Shown: in pieces, positions 47,080 through 58,806 of the stretch | Layout of the letters: each line of letters begins with the position of its first letter | How positions within the stretch are numbered: the first letter of the stretch is position 1 | Assembly (NCBI GenBank): GCA_949825025.1 | Contig: OX463781.1 | Coordinates: 2,209,066-2,273,065 of the forward strand | Direction of reading: 5' to 3' | DNA length: 64,000 bases | Origin: Siphlonurus alternatus | Taxonomy: Eukaryota > Arthropoda > Insecta > Ephemeroptera > Siphlonuridae | Translations under genes and position numbers: made by a program | Notes under the pieces: model-generated | Database searches by the model: none | Told to the model about the DNA's origin: nothing | What the model saw: the letters and a program-made list of their open reading frames with translations, nothing else

Positions 47080-48185
47080 GTTCCTCGTTCTAATGCTAAT
47101 CACCCGTTACCTGCATGCCCTCTGGTGTTGTGGTGTTGGTCGGGATAGTCATCTTGGTAGTGGCTAAATCCAGGCCACTGTACACAGGTAGCACTACTAC
47201 ACTGAAATGGTGACAAAAAAAAAAAAAAAAACAGTATTCACCCGCTACCTGCATGCCCCCTGGTGTCGGTCCGTCCGGATAGTCATCTGCGTCTTGGTCG
47301 TGGCTAGGTCCAGGTTACTGCACACAGGTAGCTACAATATTCAAATGGTGACACAAAAAAAAGTACTCACCCGCTACCGTAAGGTAGAGATAACGTCAAT
47401 CAGCTGTTCAACGTACTCTCCTTTGATTTACATGTAAACCTTTGCAACTTTACAAAAATTCTGAAATTTTTATGAGAGGCAGATATTAGTCATATTAGTG
47501 CCTTAAATCTACAGAAAAAATTTCAAAACAATTTAACGAGCCATTTTCTTTTTTTTTTATTTATATTTTTTTTTCCACATATGGCTTTCCCATGGAAAGA
47601 AAAGTAAAAAATTATTTAAGAAAAATCAGCTCGTATAATTATTGTTTTGAAACCTTTTCTATATGGCTTTTAAGCACTAAGATCTGGCTGTAAAAAAAAT
47701 CAGAATTTGCCAATGTTTATCAAAGGAGAGTATGTCAAACAGCTGTTCAACATTATCTCTACTTTAATGCTCCCTGGTGTCAGTTCGGATAGTTGTCTTG
47801 GTCCAGGCTAGGTCCAGGTTAATTACTGCATACACAGGTAGCTCTACAACATTCAAATGGTGACAAAAAAAAAAAAAAAAAGTACTCACCCGCTACTATA
47901 ATGCCTCCTGCATGGTGTCGGTCTGGACAGTCGTCTTGGTCATACCTAGGTCCAGGTTACTGCACACAGGTAGCGCTACAACGTTCAAATGTCGACACAC
48001 AAAATGATACTCACCCGCTACCTTAATGCCCCCTTTTGTCGATCCGTATAGTCATATTGGTCGTGGCTAGGTCAAGGTTACTGCACACAGGAAACATTCA
48101 AATGGTGACAAAAAATGGTCCTCGCTAGCTACCTGCATGCCCCCTGGTGTCGGTCCGGAGTCTCCTGTTGGTCATGCATGTCTAC
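47080..48185 (-). repeat. About 135-bp repeat array with splice-like boundaries
   Basis: About seven modules at roughly 47100, 47235, 47370/47768, 47890, 48010 and 48120. Read on the minus strand, each has acctgtgtgcag, then taacctggacctagccacga and a 66-76 nt body, then gcatgcaggtagcgg followed by gtgagtac. This is the order acceptor-exon-donor. The body is often open (for example NLDLATTKMTIRTDTRG), but its length differs by non-multiples of three between modules. A fixed reading frame is therefore not maintained. A TTAA MITE splits the third module. Confidence 0.75.
47383..47763. mobile_element. TTAA-flanked MITE, copy 3, in the 135-bp array
   Basis: Ends GGTAGAGATAACG and CATTATCTCTAC. 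Right flank TTAA (47764-47767); left flank GTAA, a one-base change. The neighbouring module at 48010 reads ctaccttaatgcccc, which is the empty target. Confidence 0.85.
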
Positions 48186-49795
48186 GTTGAAGTTGAAACA
48201 GTATGTAATGAATTATATGAATAATGAATTATACACATGTTCTTATACATGCTAAACAAAGAGAAAAGACTGGTAATGTGAGCAAAATAAACTCTATATA
48301 GATAGTTCTTTACACTAAAAACCCTGGCCAATGCACAGTATTAATATTTATGCATACTCAGTACAGTATAAGTAAGAGAATGAAAGAAAAACACTACAGG
48401 ATATGCATATATATTATACAAAACTAAAAAATAACATGCACACATATAAAAAATCACATACAAATAATCGAAAAATGCTGCAGAATTAACCCAGAATTAA
48501 TGCCTTATAAATTTTGATCCAAAAGAAGATGAGGCAATTTTTCTGCGGAAAGCCGTGGCAAATTACGAGGTTGCATGCAGTATGCATATGTGAAAGCTCT
48601 TTTATGGCAATAAAAAGAGGCATAATGCAGAGAGTATTGTGTATGCATACTGTAATATTAAAGTACAATATGCATATATACCGGTTTGATACAGTAATTA
48701 CAGTATGCATATCATAGTTATTAGGCTCGAACACATAATATGCATACAGTGCAGTACTCTACAAATATCAGGCCTTAATATTTAAAAGAACGTTACCTCT
48801 GACCATATTATCTTACCGGTATATGTTATCAGTGGGATGAGGATTAGCATTTCGTTCCCAAATACAAATATTCAAAACCTTGGCAGCGTAGGGCCTGTTA
48901 GAGGAAAAATGCCACTTGGACAGCAGCATCAGGAACAGAAAAATATTCGAATCAGATTTAACCCTGATAGTTAACATACGGACTTAATACAACAATTATC
49001 TTACCTTATAATAGATTACATGCCGATGAGATTGAAATATACCAGTTTAATACGTCAAATATTACACAAAACAATTTATTTCTATCACAACACCACAAGC
49101 TAGCAGCGACCACAGCAGCGACCGGTACAAATTTCAAAACAAGATGGCGCAATGGGAGGCTCAGTCCTTGGCGCAATGCATGATGGGCATTGATGGTGGA
49201 AACGCGCCTTTTTTTTACAAATTTAACTTCACGACGAAAGTTCAGTCTCTATTCATTTACATAATTATATATTTATATTATATTTTATATCTCTTTTATT
49301 TATATTTTTATTTATTAATTTATTTATTTATTTGTTTATTTTTATTTATAAATAGAAATGTTTATTTATTTATTTATATATTTCTTAATTTCTTAATTTA
49401 TAAATTTATTTATTTATTTATTTATTTTTATTTATTTATTTATTTATTTATTTATTATTTATCAACTTTAACTGACTTCAAATTTTTTTAAATTGGAAAT
49501 AATAAATTTGAAGTATTAAATTTTTTTTTATTTCTTAAGTACGATTTTAAAGTTATATATTATATGATACTATTAAGTCATGCATCGTGTTCCCTCATCC
49601 CTCGATCTCGAATCCCTCCCCCAGAAAATGTCAAAATGTTCCAATTATTTATTAACTGTAGGACAAATGGTTTCATTTTTTTTTTTTGTTCAAAAATTTA
49701 ATTTTTTCCTACGCCCTCCCCCCCCCCCCTTCCGTTCCATGGGTATGTTGTAGATGACTGCATGATGGCCGGGATCAGGGCGGGTGTGTTCTCTG
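48186..49795. other. Element A core, low complexity
   Basis: No confident gene. At 49141-49200 an aagatggcgc word leads into an ATG frame. That frame soon enters TTTATTTA low-complexity sequence (49260-49460) and is not credible as a protein, although the patch could be a promoter for minus- or plus-strand transcription. Confidence 0.4.
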
Positions 49796-49799
49796 GACT

Positions 49800-50282
49800 G
49801 ACTGAATTTGTTTTTGGTACAGGTCTAGACGGACTATAGACGGTCTGGACCTGGACCAGCTCTCTAGACTAGACGGTCTGGACCAGGACCAGCTCTAGAC
49901 TAGATGGTCTGGACCAACTCTAGACTAGATGGTCTGGACCAGCTCTAGACTAGACGGTCTGGGCTTGGACCAGGTCTAGACTATTAGACAGTCTGGACCT
50001 CGTCCAGGTCTAAAAGACTAGACGGTCTGGACCTGATCCAGGTCTAGACTAGACTGGTCTGGACCTGGTCCAGGTCTAGACTAGACCAGTCTGGACCTGG
50101 TGCAGGTCTAGACTAGACCAGTCTGGACCTGGTCCAGGTCTAGACTAGACCAGTCTGGACCTGGTCCAGGTCTAGACTAGACCAGTCTGGACCTGGACTG
50201 GGTCTACTCTAGACCTAATGAGCTCCATTAGACCTACACTAGATCCAGTCTGGGTCTAACTTGGATCTGAATTTTCGTAGGG
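49800..50282. repeat. CTAGAC/GGTCC palindromic tandem array, right arm of A
   Basis: Units of about 32 bp (ctggacctggtccaggtcta, gactagaccagt) are most regular at 50.03-50.19 kb. Each unit holds two dyads, ggtctagactagacc and ctggacctggtccag. Confidence 0.85.
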
Positions 50283-50735
50283 GATCTCCAGGTCTGATTC
50301 ATCATTCTTAGCTTCTAGCTGGTATTAAAGAATTTTATTTCAGAAATTAATTGCAAATGTACTTAGCTCTATTTTTTTAATATTTTATACTTTAAAATAA
50401 ATTGCACATAGGTCATTTTACTTTAGTATAGGAATAAAATCCTCTGAATATATTTGAGACAGATAAGTTTATAATTTTCAAATTTTCCCACCTAAAATGC
50501 CATTCTCTCTTGTAATTCATATTTTGACGTAATACCCTTTTTATTGGTTTAAATGACATATAGTATGTACAACAATTGTGATATTAGATATAATCTATCT
50601 TTAATTACTTTTAATAAGTAGTAAATATTCATATTAAAGCTCTTTGCAAACAGTTCAGTTTCAATATGCTGGTATTGTACTTTTTAGTGACGTCACGATT
50701 CTCCGGAGATGGCGCGGAGATGGTCGGGAGATAAC
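50283..50735 (-). repeat. Element A right terminal inverted repeat
   Basis: Inverse of 24208-24501 joined to 40143-40330. It shows the repeat before element B inserted. Its outer end is 36 bp from the NDUFB2 start codon. Confidence 0.88.
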
Positions 50736-50771
50736 TTCAGCTCGGTATTGTAAACAAGTTTCACGACCAAA

Positions 50772-53700
50772 ATGTCGCTGGCCAGAGGTTTCTTTCGGCA
50801 AGCATTATTACAATTAAGCAGAAGTTCTTCGAAACAGCAAATAAATCCAGCTAGGAATGGTCATGTGTGAGTTTTCTACATCATTTTTATGACACATACA
50901 TACGGCACATATGAATAATTGACTATTATTTGGGGATTTGCACCAAAGTCTTCTACTCGCACAATATGGTTGTAACCATTGTTTATACAATACTTTGCTT
51001 ACCAACAACGAGCAGAAGACTTTGATTTGCGCCCACCGGAAGGGTGCAAACTTCCTCTCGAGGACACGAAGGTTGGAAGAGGTGCATGGTCTAATATATT
51101 TTTTGGTATCTCCTCGGTTCTCAGTGATTTTTTTCGACCCAGAATTCATTGAATTTGGTGATGTTGTACGTAAATCTACCCTTAGAAAGATAAAAAAAAA
51201 CCTGTGGGGGACACGGGGGTGGTTTAATAATTTTTTTGACATCACCACTATTCTTGGTGATTTTTTTCCATCAGGAATCCATATTAAAATCCTTGAAATT
51301 ATGTTTTTTTTTTTCAGAATTTAACTTTAAAGGGGTAGATTGACCCCCTAAAAATTATCCGGGGGTTAATTTTAACAACACGATTGAATTTAGCGTGTCA
51401 ATTAACCTCTGGATATTAATTTTCTGCTTGATATATCCATGAATTTTTATTTTTTTTTTAAATTGAACATGTAAACCCCAATAAGGAAAATTAAACCTTC
51501 ACTTTGCACTCCCTATTAGGGTTGAAAAATTTATTTTATTGAAATTTAATGGACACTACAAAATTTCCTTTTTTGTTTTGAGTCGGAATCCAAATTTTCA
51601 AGTTTCTACTAGAAAATTTAATTTTTTTATTAAAAATCAAAGATTTAATATAATTATATGACACATCAATATTGGGCCCCTCTCTATTTAATACAAATGA
51701 CACGGTGTATGGTCACATTCATCTGTTATTTCATTTATTAAGACTATATAATATTTAACTTTATTATGATAATTAAAAATCTGCAAGTGATAATATATAC
51801 AGTAATTACGATTCACGAAACGTAAATTAGCTCAGGAATGGTATGTTGTTCCTATACTGTTATGAACAGCTAGCCGCATTCTAGTAGTTCACACTTTTGG
51901 CCGCTAGAGGGCTATGTTAAATTTTGTTGCGTTCGCGAATTGAAAAGTGGCCAAGCTATGATACGGATACAGTAATCAGTATTCAATTACAGTAGCGAAA
52001 TGTTATGCTGTAATATATATGTACATATACACTGCACTGATGCTATCCTTACAATATCCATGCACATACAGATCTCATTGTGTTGGTTCCTCACAGTGTT
52101 CCATTATTATTGGTTTTACTTAGGAGGTGATAGTGGGAGTTTCGTAACATCTTCAATAGTTTTAATGCCTTTTGTGTACTTTGGGACTGTACCGCCTGCA
52201 AATACCACTATATTTTGAGAATTTTGCGTCATTAAAATCATCTTTATTTTGCGCAAAATTAGATGTGCTCAAAATTTTGCTCCAAACCCGAAATAAAATC
52301 TCATTTTGACTTTTGCTCAAACCGCGATGCGCTAAACTAGTTCTGCTCAAAATGAAATGCGCCAAAGCCAAAGTAAAATCTCATTTTGACTTTTGCTCAA
52401 ACCGCGATGCGCTAAACTAGTGCTGCCCAAAATGAAATGCGGCAAAGCCGAAAATATAACTCACTTTGGCTTTGGCTCATTTCGTGATGCGCAGAACTAG
52501 ATGTGCACATTTTTTTCGGCTTTTGCCCGAATTCGGCTTTGGGTGTTAACATATATATACAGTATATATAATGTTGGTCATGCTGTTGTGTTTCAGTTGG
52601 TCATACCGGACATCGGCTCCCCCACCCTCCAAGTGGGTGAAGATTGGTGCTGAAGCAGTGGGAGCATATATGTGGTGGTGGATTCTGTGGCATCTCTGGA
52701 CGGAGCATGAACACATCACGGTAACAGACTATGCTTTATTATTTATTATGTTATTGAAATTCTTGTACGTCCTTCGCCAAAAAATGTCTGTAGCTTGTAT
52801 GTATGTGTTATTCAAACTACATACATTATGTATATACATGCATAGAAGTTAAGGCCCTCTCCAGTGTTGCTGAGGGAAGTCTTGCAAGTCAAGGAGTGGA
52901 TTTGAGACACTAATAATTATTCCAAACTATTTTAGTTCAAAATATTCATAAAAAAAAAATAAGAAGAAAACTGTATTAGCCTCAAGAAGTAAAGCCGCCA
53001 TCCCCCCAAACATCACCACTTCATTCTCCCCACTTTGCTTCTGAATAATGAGCATATGGTACGGGAACTTGGATTTGTCTTTTTATTCACTGCATTCAGT
53101 AAATGCGTTAAAATTTTAGAAAAGACAGCGAGAAAAATAATATGTACTTGAAATTTAAAACAAAAATATTTTACAAGTGTTAGATGTTTTACTTGTATTT
53201 CGTGACTGCATGTGTTTACCTATTTGTATAGAGCTAACGCCAATTCTATCTTAAAATTATTTAAATTTTTAAGTTAATGCATGTTAGATAAAAAAAAATG
53301 AATCTAGTACTCTTCCATGTCAAACCAAATTTAAGTCAAACAAATATATTCCACCGCCTCCAGAGAAAAAATCCAATGTCAGACTGAAAGTGGCATTTAA
53401 CATGGGGCCTTCGTAGCCCCCCAATGTACTTGAATGTACATAGTTCGTGGATTGGTGGTGGTATATGCAGTAGAAAAAAGTATAGTGATGTTTTATGTGA
53501 CTTGAGCTTTAATTACGCATGTTAAATCACATTAAAATTTTTCTTCATTGTCTCACCGGAAACTGATTTCGTAATAATAACAATATTAAAACTATGTTGT
53601 TGATTTTTTGTCACAAAACATCACTATATTTTTGTTGTACCACCAAATAATGACCTTCCTACGAGTAAATCAAGGAGTTTTATCAGACCCCCTCATAAAT

Positions 53701-56459
53701 GAAGCATTCTCTCTGCCGTATTTGTTTGTTTTCCTGGAAAACCTATAGTTTATGCTATAATATAACACAGATTTTTTTTTTTTTTTTTTTACTCTGGTTC
53801 CATATGAAGGATAATGCAGGAGCGCCAACTTGAAAAATTTTTAGTAATTACTAATTTCAAATGTTGAGTCATTAAGTCAGTGTTAGTTAGAGTTAATATC
53901 ACCGCGGCGACCATAGCTCAATATTTTTAACTGTTAGTTTGCTGGTGTAAAAACAACAAATTCGGTGTAGATTTTGGGCAATTAATTTTTCTGTGTGAAA
54001 AATTTACTGATTTGTCTAAAAGTCACAGCAGTCCCCATTTAAAACGATGCTAATCTCAATGCTGAATATATCGAAAATTTCACTGAATTTGGTGTATTTT
54101 CATATTGTCAGGAAGATTTGCTGAAATTTTCAGAGTATAGTTCACCATCTATTAAGCCCACTGACATTAATCCTTAATTGTGCTGCAGAATTGCCCAAAA
54201 ATAAAATTTTATATTAAAAAAAATAGCAATTCAATTAATTCACCTTTTCACACCCCAGTTAGATCAGTGCAACTTTTCATAGCAAAAATAAAAAAGCCAC
54301 GGCTACGCCCTTTTTTCCGAAGAATCGCGCCTCGGATGAAGTTCTTCCCACCCTCCTCCCCGCTCGCTGGCCCTTCGGGGCCATTTTGCGGCCCGGGCCT
54401 TTTGCTGCCAGACTGACCCTGCTAGTGTGAGATAATTTTACTTGAAAAAGTATAAATTGTATGTTATTCATATTTTCTCCATTTCCATCATACTGATACC
54501 ATACCATCCTCGTGTTCACATGAGCTGTACAAGAAGACTAAATCCAGCACCTGCGTCTTGCCTCTCACTTAGCAGATATGTGTTATTACAGTAGCACTCC
54601 TATTTGTCATTTGAATTACATAGTGGCCACATTGTCAACCACACTTTTTGAACTTCCGGTTTCGTCTTAGTGAAAGGCAAGAGCATGATTGCCAATGAAG
54701 TATCGACCTCAACTTTTTTTTTATTGTTATTGCAGAAATGGATGGAGGGTTCAAAGTTATGCTACTCTGATTTTTTTTCAGATTTTTTAGAGTCCGGGAA
54801 CTATTTTTAAAAAATTATTGGAAGACCTTTTTGTGATGTCACGAGACGCCACTCCTTGAAAAAGATAGAACTTGCCGCCGCATGACGTCACAAAAAGAAC
54901 TTTCAATTATTTTTTAAAAATACTTCCCGGGCTCTAAAAAATCTGAAAAAAATCTGGGTAGCATAACTTTTTACCCTCTATCCATTTCCGCAATAAAAAA
55001 AATCGAGTTTGATACTCCAATGATGCAGGTACTGACTAAATCACTTCAATGCTTTGTGATGCTCATTTGCTTTAACTATAATGGCCATGTCGTTTAGTAA
55101 AAAAATATAATTAATTACAATTTAGTATACTTAGTTTGTTTTATCATAATCTTGTATTAATAAAATTATATATAATTATGTTATACATGTTCAATTCACT
55201 TATTTAATCACTGGCTGCACAAGTACAGCATGGATTATATCATTAATATATAATAATAATAAATATGATCATACTGAAACACATAACACAAAACATCAAG
55301 AAGATCAAAACAGTAATTCACTCAATTATAAAATTCAAATATATAATTATTAACAAATAATCAAATAACATTACACAATATATCTTCTGGTAACTTATTA
55401 ATAAAAAACATATTTACAAAGTACATTTCTTTATATAATATATAAATTTACACAATTATTGTTGGCATTTTTCTTGTTGCATAACCACAATAGAAATAAT
55501 ATATTTTTTTTAATTAGGTAGGTAAACTATTGCTTCTTAAAAACATATACTGTCAATTTTTTTTTCTTTTAATAATTATATATAATCTGGAAGTTTAAGG
55601 TAGAGAAAATACGGATCAGCTGGCCCAATGCTAAAAAAAATCCCATTCATAAAAATTATGAAAAAAATTTAAAATTTTCTCCTCTTCATCCCCTATCAGT
55701 AGGTAAAATATCATGTATACAAAAACGAGCTAGTTTTCGAGTAATTAATTTTTTAAGTTCTCTAATTTAACATGGAGAAATGGAACTTCCATGTTAAATT
55801 AGTCAACTTTAAAAATTAATTACTCGAAAACTAGCTCGTTTTTGTATACAGTCTGATATTTTACCCACTGATAGAGGATGTAGAGGAGAACATTTTAAAT
55901 TTTTTCATAATTTTTATAAATGGGATTTTTTAGCATTGGGCCAGCTGATCCGTATTATCTCTACCTTAATTATTGTACAGTCGTCGCCTCGGAAAATTTC
56001 CCTTTGCAGCCTTATTAATTACACCATCCCCCGTAAGAATAACCCAGCTGGGCATGGCGATTAACAAGGCTGCCAGTGTGAAATCTTTTAAGCCAACTCT
56101 ACAACACTGAACTCAAATGAAAATGTTTTTTTTTTTGTGCTTTGTTATAATTCTTATTCTTAAGTATAATTAGGTATAAAATCATAAAAAAATAATTATT
56201 ATATACAATAATTTATAACAATAATTAAAATAATTATAATATGTGAATAATTATGTTTCTTACAAGTATTGGCAATGCTGTGTGTATTAAATTTGTGGTG
56301 TCCGTCGATGCTGTCTCCCTCTATTTGTGCCTTGCTGCTAAACATCTTTGGCTCATCTTTGATTATTCAACTATCTCATTTCAGGGAGAGTTTGAGTATC
56401 CTGATCCATCAAAGTGGACAAATGAAGAACTTGGCATCCCGCCTGATGACGTAGAATAA
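50772..56459 (+). CDS. NDUFB2: NADH dehydrogenase (ubiquinone) 1 beta subcomplex subunit 2, mitochondrial
   Basis: Three exons: 50772-50866, 52597-52720 and 56385-56459. Donors are gtgagt and gtaaca; acceptors are tgtttcag and catttcag. Junction phases are 2 and 0. The 97-residue product (human precursor about 105) starts with a basic, Ser/Arg-rich presequence (MSLARGFFRQALLQLSRSSS). It continues through HVWSYRTSAPPPSKW, then one membrane helix (about 50-68: VGAYMWWWILWHLW). It ends with the family signature YPDPSKWTNEELGIPPDD. Family knowledge: an accessory subunit in the proton-pumping membrane arm of complex I in the inner mitochondrial membrane; not catalytic. The start is the first ATG after the end of foldback element A and gives the only presequence-like N terminus. 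Intron 2 (3.7 kb) holds two MITEs. AATAAA at 56455 overlaps the stop codon, with further signals at 56573 and 56630. Confidence 0.95.
50867..52219. other. NDUFB2 intron 1, most of it
   Basis: Overlapping frames on both strands at about 50814-51324 (128-144 codons) have no recognizable domain. They are best read as chance frames in an intron. A repeated cagtgattttttt word occurs at 51122 and 51255. Confidence 0.5.
52220..52545. repeat. 80-bp tandem repeat in NDUFB2 intron 1
   Basis: About four units. tcattttgac recurs at 52301 and 52381 and, diverged, at 52461. Units contain ttttgctcaaaccgcgatgc and gctaaactagt. Confidence 0.85.
52721..54729. other. NDUFB2 intron 2, first part
   Basis: No gene. 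A 22-base T run near 53770 and a GC-rich patch at 54290-54410 with no credible frame. Confidence 0.5.
54730..54993. mobile_element. Palindromic MITE, family F, copy 2
   Basis: Ends attgcagaaatgg and ccatttccgcaat; arms share tgctactctga and agatttttt...tctgaaaaa with copy 1 at 14945-15273. The spacer differs (tgacgtcac). Confidence 0.8.
55599..55965. mobile_element. TTAA-flanked MITE, copy 4 (subfamily)
   Basis: Ends GGTAGAGAAAATACGGATC and, inverted, GATCCGTATTATCTCTACC, with TTAA at 55595-55598 and 55966-55969. The interior differs from copies 1 to 3, but the terminal 12 bp are the same. Arms are almost perfect. Confidence 0.88.
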
Positions 56460-56572
56460 AGATTGATAGAGCAACCATATTCTCAGTTTTTACTTGATAA
56501 TTGGTAAATGTTTAAATATATATACAGAGACAGAAGTGTTAGTGAATCAATGTAAATTATGAATTTCATAAA

Positions 56573-56635
56573 AATAAAATACTAAAATTAATATATATGA
56601 TGTTTTAATATTTTATATATGATACCTTGAATAAA
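56573..56635 (+). terminator. NDUFB2 polyadenylation signals
   Basis: AATAAA occurs at 56573-56578 and 56630-56635, each followed by T-rich DNA. An earlier one at 56455-56460 overlaps the stop codon and would leave almost no 3' UTR. Confidence 0.6.
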
Positions 56636-56724
56636 GATTACAAAAATGAATATTAGTTCAGTGTGACATTGATTATTAGGAGATGATGCCATAAACAAAA
56701 ATAATATTTTTTAAGCCAATTTCA

Positions 56725-56935
56725 CCTTTTGGGTGCGGCCAGACCGATATGTTATCTTGCGACTGTGCTGGGGCTTACCAGGCACCCAGTACCCTTTCCT
56801 GCACTCTTCTAGGCTCCTACTATATCAGATCTCAGATATGTGTAGCCTGCAGTGTCAGTGCAAGACTGCAGGGCAGCAAAGTATTAAAGACAGCCGTAAG
56901 CTGCCTTCCTCCTACCAAGTCCATCATCTACCGTC
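56725..56935. other. GC-richer segment of unknown nature
   Basis: A 200-bp block with frames of about 70 codons in two plus-strand frames and no recognizable motif. It ends at the TA-flanked element at 56941. Probably a mobile-element fragment. Confidence 0.3.
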
Positions 56936-56940
56936 ACCGT

Positions 56941-57861
56941 CATAAGTCGATGCGCTCTGACTTTGGAGTGTTGTAGCTGTGAGCTCAACTGGCATAGACG
57001 ATATTAAAAAATACTGGCACACGTAGAATCTTATTCTCTGTAAGGAAATATTAGTTTATACTCTTAGAGCAAAAATTAAAATTTTGGCGAATTTTTTTAT
57101 AACGCAAGGTCGGAAAAAATTAACGTTTTTTGTGAGAACCTCGGGTTTAAGAATTCACGGAAAATTAAGTAATAACAATGAAATTTTTTAAATAAATCGG
57201 CCAAATTGTCTTTAATGCAATATGATGTAAGTTTAATCTTCATAAATTAATTAGTTAATTTTTAATTAATTAAAAACTAAGAATTCGATCTCCTCCTTGG
57301 AAAACATTTTTTCCAGAAAATCAAATATGCCATCCTCAAATATTGGTCAAACTTTGTAGGAAGCACATTTTTTATTTAAGCCTTCGTTGATATTAAATTA
57401 ATTTTATTCTCTATTAGCGGAGGTCTGTAGTACCCATAGGATATGGCATACTGAATTTTCCGGAAAAATGTTTTTCCAATGAGGAGATCGATTTCTTAAT
57501 TTTTAATTATTTAAAAATTAACTAATTAATTTATGAAAATTAAACTTTATTACATCATTGCATTAAAGATAGTTTGGTAGATTTATTTTAAAAAGTTCGT
57601 TGTTGTTGTAACTAAGTTTGTGAATTTTTAAACCCGAGGTACTCGGAAAAAACGTTGATTTTACCCGACCTTGCGTTATAAAAAAATCGCCAAAATTTTA
57701 ATTTTTGCTCTAAGAGTATAAAAGTAACATTATCTTACAAAGAATAAGATTCTACGTGTGCCCAGCGGCATTTTTTAATATCGCCTACGCCAATTGAGCT
57801 CTCAGCTACATTAACACTCCAAATTAAGTCGGAGCGCACCGCGGACTTATGACGGCGACAG
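56941..57861. mobile_element. TA-flanked palindromic element, copy 2
   Basis: Begins CCGTCACCGTCATAAGTC and ends GACTTATGACGGCGACAG, with TA on both sides. Inverted interior blocks include taacgcaaggtcgg / acccgaccttgcgtta and gagcaaaaattaaaattttg. Confidence 0.82.
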
Positions 57862-57865
57862 TAGC

Positions 57866-57952
<87 letters not shown>
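57866..57952. repeat. (TA)n microsatellite
   Basis: Interrupted TA run. It has replaced the left half of the TTAA MITE that follows. Confidence 0.92.
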
Positions 57953-57954
<2 letters not shown>

Positions 57955-58008
57955 TATGTTAATCAAAGGGGACTATACGTTGAACAGCTGATCGGCGTTA
58001 TCTCTACC
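57955..58008. mobile_element. TTAA MITE, right-end fragment
   Basis: Reads gaacagctgatcggcgttat then ctctacc followed by TTAA; the left half is missing. Confidence 0.75.
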
Positions 58009-58806
58009 TTAAAAAACATCGATTTGTTTAAAAAAATATTATATGCACTCGCGTAGGCTCTTTAAAAAAAGGAATTATCTGTAATCATTTGAAACAAACT
58101 ATAATTATGTAATAAAAATCAACTCGTCTAAAATTAATATTTTGAGGTATTTTTTCTCAAAAACACACATTTCCTTACGAAATATGAGGTTGTAACAAAG
58201 ACGTAAATTTTACTTTTTCATCCTCAATAAAACTCGTCTTCTTTTCATCTTAAATTTTGCATTTTTTTCTTTTTTTTTTTTTAAATTAAACACGAAGAAA
58301 AAATTCAAAATTTATTTTAACTCGGAGTGAAAAAATAATATAATATTAAAAGTTTTTAAATAAAAAAAGCTCAAAAAATTAATGTTTTTAATGTGTAGTT
58401 TTGATGTGTTTATAAAGGTTATATAATCACATTTCATTAATTAACAAAATACCTCTATATTGTAAATAATTTCTTTTCACATATTAACCAATTATCTGTA
58501 CAATGTTGATTGCTAGGCAGATCTCTTTCGGGAACTCCGAGGCGAGTATTTTTATTTATATTATATATTTATTAAAAAAACAGACTACAGGTTAGGTAGT
58601 CCGCGCGATTATAAAGAATACAATAGTTCATATACAAACAAGTAGTTAAAATACACGCACGTATAAAAATTATTATAGAACTAAAATCTTGGTAACATAT
58701 TATAATACACATAATATCTTTAAATAACTAGGAATATCCTTGCAATTTCTTGCGAAGATTGATGGAAAATGTCAAGCTCATATTTAGTGTACAGTTCATT
58801 GCAAAA
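58009..58806. other. AT-rich spacer
   Basis: Nothing assigned. Confidence 0.45.

Larger units (their letters stand above)
24208..50735. mobile_element. Foldback element A (26.5 kb with nested B; about 10.9 kb without)
   Basis: Its left terminus 24208-24501 and right terminus 50735-50455 are inverted and almost identical over about 290 bp, beginning GTTATCTCCCGACC. The repeat continues inward: 40143-40330 is the inverse of 50283-50455, and the junction word cccctacgaaaatt is present near 44277 and, inverted, near 50272. So the left arm is one repeat split by element B at 24501/40143 and enlarged by a 174-bp array. The 5-kb core (44.4-49.8 kb) has MITEs and an exon-like array but no recognizable transposase. 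A clear target duplication is not visible. Confidence 0.8.

Noticed and set aside
47080..48185. A true tandem-exon protein gene
   Set aside because: Module bodies are 66, 74 and 76 nt and would shift frame from one to the next; the codons are not kept.
49144..49491. 115-codon frame starting MAQWEAQSLAQCMMG
   Set aside because: After about 40 codons it is only TTTATTTA low-complexity sequence. The start region may be promoter-like, but the protein is not credible.
24208..50735. Element A as a Maverick/Polinton or giant virus-like insert
   Set aside because: Size would fit, but no integrase, polymerase B, ATPase or capsid-like frame is visible. The length comes from nested repeats.
50814..51324. 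Overlapping 128- and 144-codon frames on both strands downstream of NDUFB2 exon 1
   Set aside because: They lie in or across a well-supported intron, have no recognizable motif, and both strands are open in the same place, which points to chance.
54277..54519. GC-rich 78-80 codon frames in NDUFB2 intron 2
   Set aside because: Open on both strands through one GC-rich patch, with no motif. Better read as composition-driven.
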